From: Carya illinoinensis
Lineage: Eukaryota; Streptophyta; Magnoliopsida; Fagales; Juglandaceae
Assembly: GCF_018687715.1 (NCBI RefSeq)
Contig: NC_056762.1
Location: 35,080,864-35,144,863, forward strand
DNA length: 64,000 bases
Direction: 5' to 3'
The position numbers were made by a program, and so were the translations under genes. Within the stretch, counting starts at the first letter, position 1. Each line of letters begins with the position of its first letter. The notes under the pieces were generated by a model, which was given only the letters and a program-made list of their open reading frames with translations, searched no databases and was not told where the DNA came from. Below, piece after piece: positions 46,501 to 56,532 of the stretch.

Positions 46501-49488
46501 GATTCATGTGTTTTGAAACCTAGATCACAAAAAGATAGGCCAGATGACAAGAGTTATCATAGATGTCAGTATTTCGCTAAGGAATATATATTTCTTTATC
46601 CATGCTGATATATGACCCTGAGAAGAGTGTAAGAAACAGAGAGGGGATTATGCTAACCTCCATATCAAGCCTGGGGTAGGTAAAAGAGAATACAATCTCT
46701 TTGACACACATTTGCGGTCCTTGTGCCTGAAACAAGGAAAGAGGCCAAACAAAATAACAAAGTCCTAATAAAATTGCCTTGCACTTTACTAGATTAGAGA
46801 ATTCCTTGCCCAATAGTTTTCATGAATCCATCATTAACTCTGTCACAATTTTATTCATCCTTACTATTCCCAGATTAGCTCCTTCAAAACCTTACTATTG
46901 CCTATTTGCTATCCATTGGATAGATAGTACTAAGAAACCAGCACTTGACATTTTTAACATCACAAATAAAAATGTAAGAGTAACTGACCTCATTATAACC
47001 AGACAACACATCACCAAGGTATTACTAGAATATAAAGTAATTGTAGAAATACAAAACTACCTTAAATATCTCCTAGTCCAATCTAATGCATCTGGACGCC
47101 TTAGATAAATGAAAAATTCTAAACCCAATGTATTGTATAGAAATTAGTTTTTTTTTTCCCTACCATTCATGCTAGCATGCCATGGATGCTGATTTTCAAG
47201 TACAAGGTTCCTATAGAGACAGTTGTATTATATTAAATATTTCATACCTTGTGTTTTCCTGATTGCAGTATACGTTTTAGTTGCTCCCATCTAACAACAT
47301 TAGTGTCCTCTTTTGAGATGGAGGATCGCTTATTGTCCTGCCACTTTCCCCGAAGTTCAGAGGTGATAGCTGCAAAGATAACGCCGTGTATTATGGTTAA
47401 GAACATTTTTTCACACAAGAAAGGGCAAAAAATTCATACATTCATCCGGAATCATCTCCAGGATCTTCTCATATCTCTCTTCAGTGGAAAAAAGTTTTTG
47501 ACTTAAAAGCAATTTTGACTCAAAGAAGTCCTTTAGAACTTCAGTGTATGATCTCCTGCAGAGATAAAACATGTCTTAGAACAGGAAAAATGGGCCCAGA
47601 ATTAGAAAGTAAAAATATTAAGACTTACCCAAGGAATGGATGCAGAGGATCCGATAGAGACACCTTTTTATGACTGTTTTCATTTCCCTGAACAGATTTA
47701 ATAAATTCCATAAATCTCTATACCATAAAAATACCTTTCAAATTCAAAGTAGTTTGAAAAGAATGGTATACCACCTTGTATACACGGAAATATTCAGCAA
47801 TAGATGCCCTCTGTTCATTTGTCAACCTGCAGGAGCGACCGCAGTACAGTTTGTGTAATTTTGTGTCATGACATAAGGTAAGGAAAATGAAACGTGTTCA
47901 AATTATTAGAATGATCAAATGTCTGCGGCATAACCTTCTTGCTTTCCCATCACAAACCCAACAATGAACACCACGTCGACCACTATATACCCAAAGAATA
48001 TGATTAAAACCAAAATCATCTGCAACAGAGGAGTTAAAAGCAAAGTGTAAAGCTATGGCATCTGTAAAGGAGATGATAAAAATTAAATAACACACAGGGC
48101 CAATATTGTACTTTATTAAAACTAACAGTACGTAGCTTCCGACACTTTATATTAAACCTTCTCATTAATGTTAGTGGAAACTTATAGCAAATGGAGTAAC
48201 TTTCTAGCATCATCTCTCCATATAACATGACGCCTTAATATTGCAACATTAACAAGAGCTATAAGCCACTCCGATTGTGTTCATTTAAAATACAATTGCT
48301 TAAAGATGCCCCCTAACTATTCAAATAAAGAAATCTGATACCGATCAGTCTGTCTTCTTTGTTTGCTTGGACCAAGGAGGAAAACAAATGTCACCCCTAC
48401 CTTTGAGGGAAGCATCAATCACTTTGATAGCAACTGTCATTAGCGGCCAGCAGTCCAAGCAAACATCAGCTCCTGAGCAGCAGTATCTAACATCATCATA
48501 ATCTGTAATATCCTGCCGAAGGAAGTACGAGTCAAATAAACAGGCCCTCATAGTCAAGATTTCAGTTAAATTGTGATTGTTTTAGTATGTTCACAAGTTA
48601 ATTAACTTACTATATCAAAAATAAGCTCCCTCTCCACTGGAGCGAAAACATTATCACCACTTTGTGCATATGCATGTCTCTTTGCTGGCTGCAGCAGAAA
48701 AATGATTTTAAAGTCAACATTACAGGCAAGAAAATTGCGAAAACTAGCTTAAGATGTAGTTTTCATCTTTGATTAGAATTGTATGCTTAAACTTCTTAGT
48801 TCATTATGCGACTTTAAAACTAGGACAAAATCTAGTGTGAAATAAGTCAGGCATTAACTGTCACAGGAAACATGCATCAGTTCGACATAATCAGGAACGA
48901 TATCGAAAATCATACATCCACGCTGTATACAGGCCCGATATCTATTTTAAAAGGACACTTTTCTTTGATAGAGTTTTCAAGTTCAGATGCGCTGTTGAAA
49001 GACTGAAAGCGGAGATAAATGTCATTATCCAGTGTGAACGAAAATTCTCTTCGGCCAAAGTAGGACTGATCACAGGCAGGATGCTTCCCATCTACAAATA
49101 TAAATTAAGTAATCTTCAGCAAAATTACTTTCGCATGCGCGCACACACTAAACACGCACACGCAGTGATTAGGATAAGCAGTTTCACCGTTTCCATAGGA
49201 CATCCATTTGAACATATCAGCGTGTGGAAAAAGCTTTCCTGCCACAAATAAAAGCAACAAGAAAATTAGATATGAATGAGCTAATCCTAGAAAATTGAAA
49301 TCTAGCTAAATCAACACGATCCAGAGGCAAGAGTAAATTCACATGAATAATTTACCGTAATAGACTTTGAGATAATTGACGTTAAATCCTTCAGGAGCAG
49401 CGTTCCCTTGCATCCGTTCACCGCCTTCAGGTTTACCCTCATCAATAACCATGTCCTGGCTCCCACTTTCGATGTCCTCTCTGGTCAT
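43506..49488 (-). CDS. PRIM1: DNA primase small (catalytic) subunit, 16 exons
   Basis: Sixteen GT/AG exons join in phase to 458 residues: 49488-49356, 49238-49188, 49091-48916, 48688-48611, 48512-48401, 48019-47935, 47826-47775, 47687-47629, 47555-47440, 47369-47248, 46726-46658, 46519-46462, 46168-46095, 44290-44242, 44140-44061 and 43568-43506. The protein makes RNA primers within the nuclear DNA polymerase alpha-primase complex. Conserved blocks are [26 protein letters not shown], and the catalytic Asp pair in [15 protein letters not shown] (Asp145 and Asp147). The Cys-rich zinc site [12 protein letters not shown], then [23 protein letters not shown] and [16 protein letters not shown] follow. 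Length matches plant primase small subunits. Intron 13 (about 1.8 kb) has a LINE fragment. Two E2F-type sites lie upstream. Confidence 0.94.
44680..45200 (+). mobile_element. LINE 3' fragment in intron 13 of the primase gene
   Basis: The plus strand retains a broken zf-RVT segment ([21 protein letters not shown]) and a LINE-like 3' end near 45190. It is short, broken and antisense to the host gene. Sequence from 44400 may belong to it but I could not assign it. Confidence 0.6.
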
Positions 49489-49782
49489 GTTTGAGAACTA
49501 TACCTATAATTATTTCAGATCCCCAAATCCATCAGGAAGATAACGGAATAAGAAGAACGAATCAGGTATAGTAAGTAATAGATCAAATTAACAACTCAAG
49601 TGTACTAAAACCTAAACCTACAGGAGGACGATAAACTACAATTCATATCGAGACAAAGCTTGGTAAATTTACTAAATTATATGAAGAAACTGAAAAAATA
49701 TGATGCTTAAGATGGAATCCGTTGCCCAGTCAAATCGCAGCTGCTTGTCGTGATGGCAAGGTCGGGGGGACGGGACTTGAAA

Positions 49783-49833
49783 TGGCGGGAAGAGAGGATG
49801 AAGACTCGAGAGTAGGTCTTCTTTGGCGGGAAA
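49783..49833. promoter_or_regulatory. Two E2F-type sites upstream of the primase gene
   Basis: A full tttggcgggaaa site at 49822-49833 and a half-like tggcgggaa at 49783-49791 lie about 300-345 bp before the primase start codon. E2F sites drive S-phase expression of replication genes, which fits the product. The transcription start itself was not identified. Confidence 0.7.
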
Positions 49834-49899
49834 TAGTTTTCACTTGGGCCACCCGCCATCGGCATGTGTACGTGAGAAGGTCACGACTCTTTAAAAAAA

Positions 49900-52179
49900 A
49901 AAACAAAAAATGTTAAATACATATCTAAGTTACAAGTATATATTTAGGGCTGAGTCGGATATCAAATCTAAATTATTTTATTTCAATTCATATCATTATT
50001 ATAATTTTTATAAATTTTTACATAAAATATAATAAATAATTAAATTTTTTTAAATTTTAAAACAAAATTAATATTAAAAATTTATATTATAATAATATTT
50101 TTTTAAATTTTTAATAAAATATTTTATTTCATTTCATTTCATTTAAACAGTATAATTAAACGAGGCCATAAATACATAATGTATTCAATGCGGATGAATT
50201 TTAAAAAAAAGCTACCATTTCTTTTTTGAAAAAGGAAATGCAAAATAGAAAAATATAATTTGTATTTCTAGATAGAAATCCTCAGGGCTACTCTTGGTGA
50301 CTCTAACAGAACTCATATTTATAAGTTTTGTGCACTTATTTTTTTGTAATTTATCATGAAAAAATATATTAGATACAGAATATACTATATAAGTGCCGTG
50401 CATTTTTTTAAAAAAATAATAAAGTCTATTTTTTAAAAATTATTTTTTATATGTATCTCATGTTTATTTATTTATTTATTAAATAATTATGCGACACTTA
50501 CACACTCTATTATTACAAATATTATTTTTCTTAAAAACATAAATTTTTCTTATAAATTTCAAAATTATCCAATTTTTTTAAAAAGATTACACAATTAGTC
50601 AATTGTACATATTATTTCTAAAAAGGAAAAAAATACTAAGGTCCACATTCCAACTCCTGAGAGTTTAGTGTCTGAGAGTTGAGACGCCAGACACTCAACT
50701 CCCAAGGGGTGGCACTAGGCTAGCCTCTTCCCTTTATTTTTTTTTTGGGTAAAAAAAAAAGCTTTTCCAAACCTTGTACATTAAGGGCCAGTTAGGACAG
50801 TGGACCTTTGTATTTTTACTATTTATTATTATTTCTATCTACTTTTTATTATTTTATATTATTATTCATTATTATTTAATATTTTTTATTACTTTTTTTT
50901 ACTATTCGTAGAACATCTGAAATCATTCCAGTATCCAAATACAACTTAAAGTGTTCATTTCAAATATTTTATCTAACTACCAATAAATTTATAATAACTC
51001 TCTATATACAATCTCATACAATTATGTCCTATAAGGCTGTACACATAAACGAAAGATTTATAAGCCAGATAAAAAAAATATATGTATACATATGAGATTA
51101 TAGTATGAGAATATTAAAAAGTATATATACTCATTCATTTTTATCTAGCACATTTTAATGTCTTTATATCTTTTAATATTTTTAATATTCTTTGTTAATG
51201 TGCTTGTAATGTGTCTATTCACACTCTAGATGATAAAAATATCTAAATTAGAAAAATAAAAATCAGAAAATGAAAATAAAATGAGTGTATTGTTATAAAT
51301 TGATTTGTATGATCATCTTTAGTCATCAATTATGACCACCATTCGTGGTAGCGGGCACAATCAGCTATTAAAACTGGGTACGAGATGAAATGAGAAAATA
51401 CACACACATATATATTTTTGCGAGAATGTTTGGTGTATAGGATTTAAAATGAGAAAATACACACATGTATATATCTAGTTAATGTATTTTTATTTTATTT
51501 TATTTAGTTAAACAAACAAAATTAGTAGATGAGTGAGTATTTATATTAAATTTGTGATTGTGCATAAAATACTACATTTATTATGTACTTATAGCTTAAT
51601 GATATTTATCTTCTTCATATATGAGGCAAAAAAAGTGTGGTCAGTTGAGTTTAAATGTATAAATTACATATTTATTAAATTATTTATATTCATATAATAT
51701 TTTTATTGAAACTATTCAATGAATTTATATTTTATACTATTTTATATATGATATAGCTTAACTGCATTGTGTATGACGTTTAGTACTTTTTATCAACGTT
51801 CAAATAATCGATTAAAAGTTATTATAAATTGTTGATTCATCGAATCAGTCGTTACCTGATTTTGATTTCTCGAGTCTTGCTTAAGACAAGCCATTTAAGT
51901 CAAACACTTGGCCTGTATAAATAAAAGTTAACACACACTAGAGGTAACTTATGAACAATCTACTCACTTTATTCTGAATTAGGTATCGGAAGTGTGGTCC
52001 ATCACATTTGAGGCTTCTTATTTTCTCGACAGAAGTTGTTGAAGCCATGAATACTAAACACTTCCATAATTTAACCTACGTCAACTTTTTAAAGGTAAAT
52101 GATAAAAATATTATACTTTTTTTATAATACTTTATTATATAATTATATTTTAAAATAAAAAAAATATCTTAAAAAAATA
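49900..52179. other. AT-rich intergenic DNA
   Basis: No gene is supported. It contains an inverted copy of the AT-rich repeat family (about 49945-50165) and a small hairpin at 50661-50701 whose 14-bp arms contain agtgtctg and cagacact. The rest is simple A/T-rich sequence. Confidence 0.55.
49945..50165. repeat. Inverted copy of the dispersed AT-rich repeat family
   Basis: It contains ataaaatataataaataatt, the complement of the core shared with 30065-30260 and 38856-39050. Confidence 0.5.
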
Positions 52180-52184
52180 ATTTT

Positions 52185-52533
52185 TGTTATAAACTATCTT
52201 GAATTGTATGACCACATTTATCTAGTCGTCAAATGTATAGTGCTAGCATAGTATTAGCATAGTACTAGCATAGTGAGTTGGCCGACATATACATAGTACA
52301 TAATGCTAGTATAGTACTAGCATAGTAAGTTAGCCGACATATGCATAGTGCATAGTACTAGCATAGTGCTAGCATAGTAAGCTAGCATAGTCTCATTTGT
52401 ACGCCTATATATATCGTTGAATTTTTTAAGAAATTTATAAGTTTCATAACCTTTCTGAACTCTATCTCTTTCTCTCTCCTTTTAAAATTTTTATAATACG
52501 TTATGACTCTCTCTTTTCTATGATTTCATAACA
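52185..52533 (+). repeat. 5' LTR of element 4
   Basis: The 349-bp LTR contains about two units of a ctagcatagta-rich minisatellite (52231-52395) and a TATA-like cctatatatat near 52404. It matches 60627-61012 except for repeat number and scattered substitutions. Confidence 0.88.
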
Positions 52534-52550
52534 CGTTATCAGCACGAAAG
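52534..52550 (+). promoter_or_regulatory. Primer-binding region of element 4
   Basis: The sequence cgttatcagcacgaaag follows the LTR directly. I recall this form from Ale/Retrofit-type copia elements; it differs from the tggtatcagagc of elements 1 and 2. Confidence 0.6.
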
Positions 52551-52635
52551 TTCTGACGATTTTGAAGCTAGTAGTCCTCTACTTCAAGTAAGTTTTTCAA
52601 TATATTTTTATATTCCTTATTTATATATGTAAAAA

Positions 52636-53685
52636 ATGTCAAATCTTATAAAATTGGAATTCGTTGCTCTTGACATTTCTGGAAAAAATTATTTATCTTG
52701 GATCCTTAATACTGAGATCTATCTGGATGCGATGAACCTGGGAAATACAATTAAAGAAGGAAATCAAGGGTCCCTGCAGGATCGTGCTAAGGCGATGATT
52801 TTCCTTCGGCACCATCTTCATGAAGAATTAAAAACTGAGTATCTAACGGTGAAAGATCCACTTATTTTGTGGAATGATTTAAGGGAGAGATATGAATACC
52901 AGAAAACTGTAATCCTCCCAAAAGCTCGTCATGATTGGATGCACCTGAAGTTGCAATACTTCAAGAATGTTAGTGAGTATAACTCTGTACTCTTTAAAAT
53001 TAGCTCGCTATTGAAATTATGTGGTGAAAAAGTCACTGATGATGACTTGTTAGAAAAGACATATACTACTTTTTATGCCTCGAATGTGCTCCTGCAGTAG
53101 CAGTATCGAGAGCGAAAGTTCAAAAAATATTCTGAACTTATATCTTGTCTTCTATTAGTTGAGCAAAATAATGAGTTTTTATTAACAAATCACCAGTCAC
53201 GTCCTACTGGTTCTATATCATTCCCTGAAGTGAATGGTACTAGATTTACATCATTCCCAGAAGCGAATGGTGCATCTTTTCAAAGAAAACGAGGGCGTGG
53301 ACGTGGTAGGAAAAACTATGGAAGTGGAGGTCTTAGAAGTGACCACACTAAAAGAGATAATAATAGATATACACCGTACCACCAGAAGTGGTTCAACTCA
53401 GAGAAGGGCAAAGGTTCCCAAAACAAATTTTTAAAGAAAGATGAAGATGGATGCCATAGATGTGGTATGACTGGACATTGGGCTCGTATCTGTTGTACAG
53501 ATAAGCACTTGGTTGACTTATATCAATTTTCTATAAAAGAAAAAACAAAGAAATTTGAAACAAATTTTACTGAACCATCATATGCTTTAGATTCTATAGA
53601 TGGAGAAGATATTACAAGCCTTGATGTTTCTAATTTCTTTGAGGATTCTAGTGGTAGAGTTGATCATGAAAGTGTTCATTTTTAA
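52636..53685 (+). pseudogene. gag: Gag of element 4 with one internal stop
   Basis: One frame of 350 codons encodes the copia gag domain (FVALDISGKNYLSW, HLHEELKTEYLTVKD, LPKARHDWMHLKLQ). A single TAG at 53098-53100 interrupts it. Past the stop the frame continues with a Gly/Arg-rich stretch and the zinc knuckle CHRCGMTGHWARIC. It ends in TAA. Confidence 0.82.
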
Positions 53686-53799
53686 TTAATGTATTTCCTT
53701 TATCTTATTATAAAATATTTTTATATTCTGCAATATTTTGTAGTAATAAAAATTTTATTTATTCTTTTATACTTGTTATAAATTATTGATGATATGATT

Positions 53800-54215
53800 T
53801 TATCTGAGAATGGAAATGGAGCATCCCTGAAGGATCGCCCTAAATCAATAATTTTATTGAGTATCTCATTGAGTGATACTTGTACCAAAAACTCATTATG
53901 ATTTATGCACCTGAAGTTGCATAATTGAAATTGTGGAAAGAATATATATTTGAATGAACGTCTCGAATGTGCTCCTGAAGTAGCAATATCGAGTATGCTC
54001 CTGAAGTAGCAATATGAAATGCAAAAGTTCACAATATATTCTAAATCTGTATCAGTGACTGAGCAAAATAATGAGCTTTTGATAAGAATCATTATTCACG
54101 TCTTACTAGATCTACATCATTCCTTGAAGTGAATGATAATGAATTTATATCATTCTATTACCTGAAGTGAAAAGAATGATACGTTTCATTCAAAGAAACT
54201 AAGAGATTGAACGTG
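53800..54215 (+). pseudogene. Second, degenerate gag copy in element 4
   Basis: Blocks from gag recur here in order but shortened and mutated: tccctgaaggatcg, tatgcacctgaagttgca, tcgaatgtgctcctgaagtagca (itself duplicated) and gagcaaaataatgagctttt. This may be a tandem gag duplication or recombination between two element copies. Confidence 0.6.
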
Positions 54216-55860
54216 ATAATGAATATCTTTTTGGGCCAGAAGCTCGTATTGGAAAAGCTGTAAGCTTTCTCTTTGAGATGATATTGTACAAATTATTGAA
54301 TCAAATATTATGATGCATCAAAAGGTGATATGATTCAAAATATTTGTATCTTTTCATGGTTATCTTGATCATCCAAAATCAATTACGATAAGTCGAATGA
54401 TTTTCATATGGACGTCCATAAAAGAACTAGAAGATTCTTTTACTATAAAGTTTTACCACCAGAAATGGGAAAAAAAAAAAAATTGCTTGAAGCAAATAAG
54501 ATGAAATTATTCGACGTTATCTTGATTATCATATGTGAACCAGAAGTTCAAATGATAATTAAATTTTGGATACAATAAGATAAAAATGTCTCATATTCTA
54601 GCTGCTAAAATCCCAGCAATGATTGAAGTCCCTGTAGGACAATTAAGAAATTCAGCAGTCTAAAGACATGTATAAAGGCATGTGAGACTTATCGATACAA
54701 AAGATAGATTATCTCAAAAGAGAAATGCACAAATAATTTGGTGCTCCTGAAGAGGCCATACCCACAAAACAAGCAATAAAGTCCATCCAAATTCTCTATA
54801 TAAAATTCTCCTATATAAACTCTTGAAGAGTGCCTCCTGAAGAGGTTTTTCATGAAAATGTCTTCCCTTGAAGAGGGACAGATACCTGAAAATAACGAGA
54901 TCTCGTTACATTTCATGAATAATAGAGAAATTATAGATAGAAATAAAATTGTTGTCGACAATGTATTTCTATATGAGATGGCAATTGACATTACCAGAAG
55001 TAATGATGAAAGTGAATCAAGAATCATCGAAGAATACGACGTAAAATATTGGCCAAATTTGAAAGAAACAATTCCTGCAGAATTGATTCACTAATAAAAT
55101 ATGATGTATCGGGACTTATAGTCCAAATACCTAAAGAGGCGATGCTTGTTGAATGTCAGTGGATATTTATGGAAATGAAATAAAAATGTGATATATAAAT
55201 CACGAGTCAGTTTCTCAATTCCTGCAGAATTGATATCACTAAGTAAAATGTGATAAATATGGACTTGAACTCTAAACACCTAAATAGGTGATTTTTATTA
55301 AATATCAGTGGATATTTATATACATGATATAAAAAGCCTGAAACTTTTAATATGAAAATGTGATATAGAAATCATAAGTTAGTTTCTCGAAAAAATAATA
55401 TTGATATGATTTTGAAGTGGTTGAAATCATATTGAGATTTTTATTAGCTTGAAAGTTACCGAGAGTTTGGATATGCATGATTAACTGCATATTTATATGG
55501 ATCATTGGATCATGATATATATATGAAAATCCCTGAAGGATAGAAAATGTCTGAAACTTCTAATATGAATACATCTGGAAATATATATTCTATCAAGTTT
55601 CAAAAATTCTTATATAATCTAAAGCAATCCAAACGCAAATGAAAACAAGCTATTATTACAGTTTATATATATGATTTAAATGTCATTGAGACTCCAGAAG
55701 AGCTCATAAAAACTGCACATATTTGAAATATAAATCTGAAATCCTTGCGGCTTCAAGGGAAGATGGATGATATTATTAGTCATGAAATACCATCTTTTAA
55801 TACAATTAGTATTTCAGATTCATATTATGGGTTTGATATGAAGTGTGCATTATTAAAGAA
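54216..55860 (+). pseudogene. Pol relics (integrase end, reverse transcriptase) of element 4
   Basis: Fragments are recognisable among many deletions: RNKIVVDNVFLYEMAIDIT and WPNLKETIPAELIH (54852-55094), then AYLYGSLDHDIYMKIPEG-like codons near 55490-55550. No long frame survives. Confidence 0.65.
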
Positions 55861-55953
55861 GAAATAAAAGGGAGCACACAGAACATCTACCAAAAGATAA
55901 AAACACAAATATGAATATTTGTGAAATATTATTTTATTATCTTGAAGCAAGAA

Positions 55954-56379
55954 TTACAAAAATTTGAGACACTTTGCCTCATTCTTCAAACGCTCTTGTT
56001 CTTCAAGAATTTGCATAGCATCCCTATCTAAAGGGGTGGGCAATCGAAAAGAAGATTTAAGTAAGGATTTTAAATTCCTATTCTCTTTCTTTATTGATTC
56101 TATTTTCATGTTGGACTCCAGAAGAAGTCGTTGAAGTATAGCAATATTCTCGTGAAGATTGTCAACTCCACAAGTTCTGGATTGCAGTCGCTGAGAAAAT
56201 GCGACAATGGATGATGAGTATCGGGTACCGAGACTCACAAGCTCATAGATAGCTTCATTATCTGACCCACGAGTCAGATCATTATATTGCATGATAGCAC
56301 CTGCGGTAGAAGCAGGAACAGCTGATGAACAAAGTGCAGAATATATCATATATTGACCTTGAGAAGATTGCTGAGCCAT
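55954..56379 (-). CDS. Antisense coiled-coil gene B' in element 4, 141 residues
   Basis: An intact minus-strand frame starts MAQQSS and contains LVSLGTRYSSSIVAFSQRL, identical to gene B of the Sirevirus over these residues. It continues with a coiled coil rich in Leu, Glu and Asn, then LKSLLKSSFRLPTPLDR and a charged end (LEEQERLKNEAK). It is antisense to the surrounding copia pol relics. A TATA box (56474-56486, tctctataaaat on the minus strand) lies about 100 bp upstream. The solo LTR sits only about 47 bp beyond that box and separates it from its former upstream sequence. I recognise no family. Its frame is open while pol around it is destroyed. Confidence 0.6.
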   Translation of the reverse strand: MAQQSSQGQYMIYSALCSSAVPASTAGAIMQYNDLTRGSDNEAIYELVSLGTRYSSSIVAFSQRLQSRTCGVDNLHENIAILQRLLLESNMKIESIKKENRNLKSLLKSSFRLPTPLDRDAMQILEEQERLKNEAKCLKFL

Positions 56380-56473
56380 TACAGAGAGAGATTGCAGGAT
56401 AAGAATGCAGAAAGAGATTGCAGAATAAAAATGTAGTATGATTACAGAAAAGTGAAGAAGATGAGCTGAATAT

Positions 56474-56486
56474 CTATTTTATAGAG
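56474..56486 (-). promoter_or_regulatory. TATA promoter of antisense gene B'
   Basis: On the minus strand ctctataaaatag is followed by atattcagctcatcttc. Gene B in the Sirevirus has the same box and similar downstream sequence at the same distance from its start codon. Confidence 0.55.
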
Positions 56487-56532
56487 AAAATTATGATACA
56501 ACATCTCTCGTGAAGCAAAAGAAAAGAGATGG

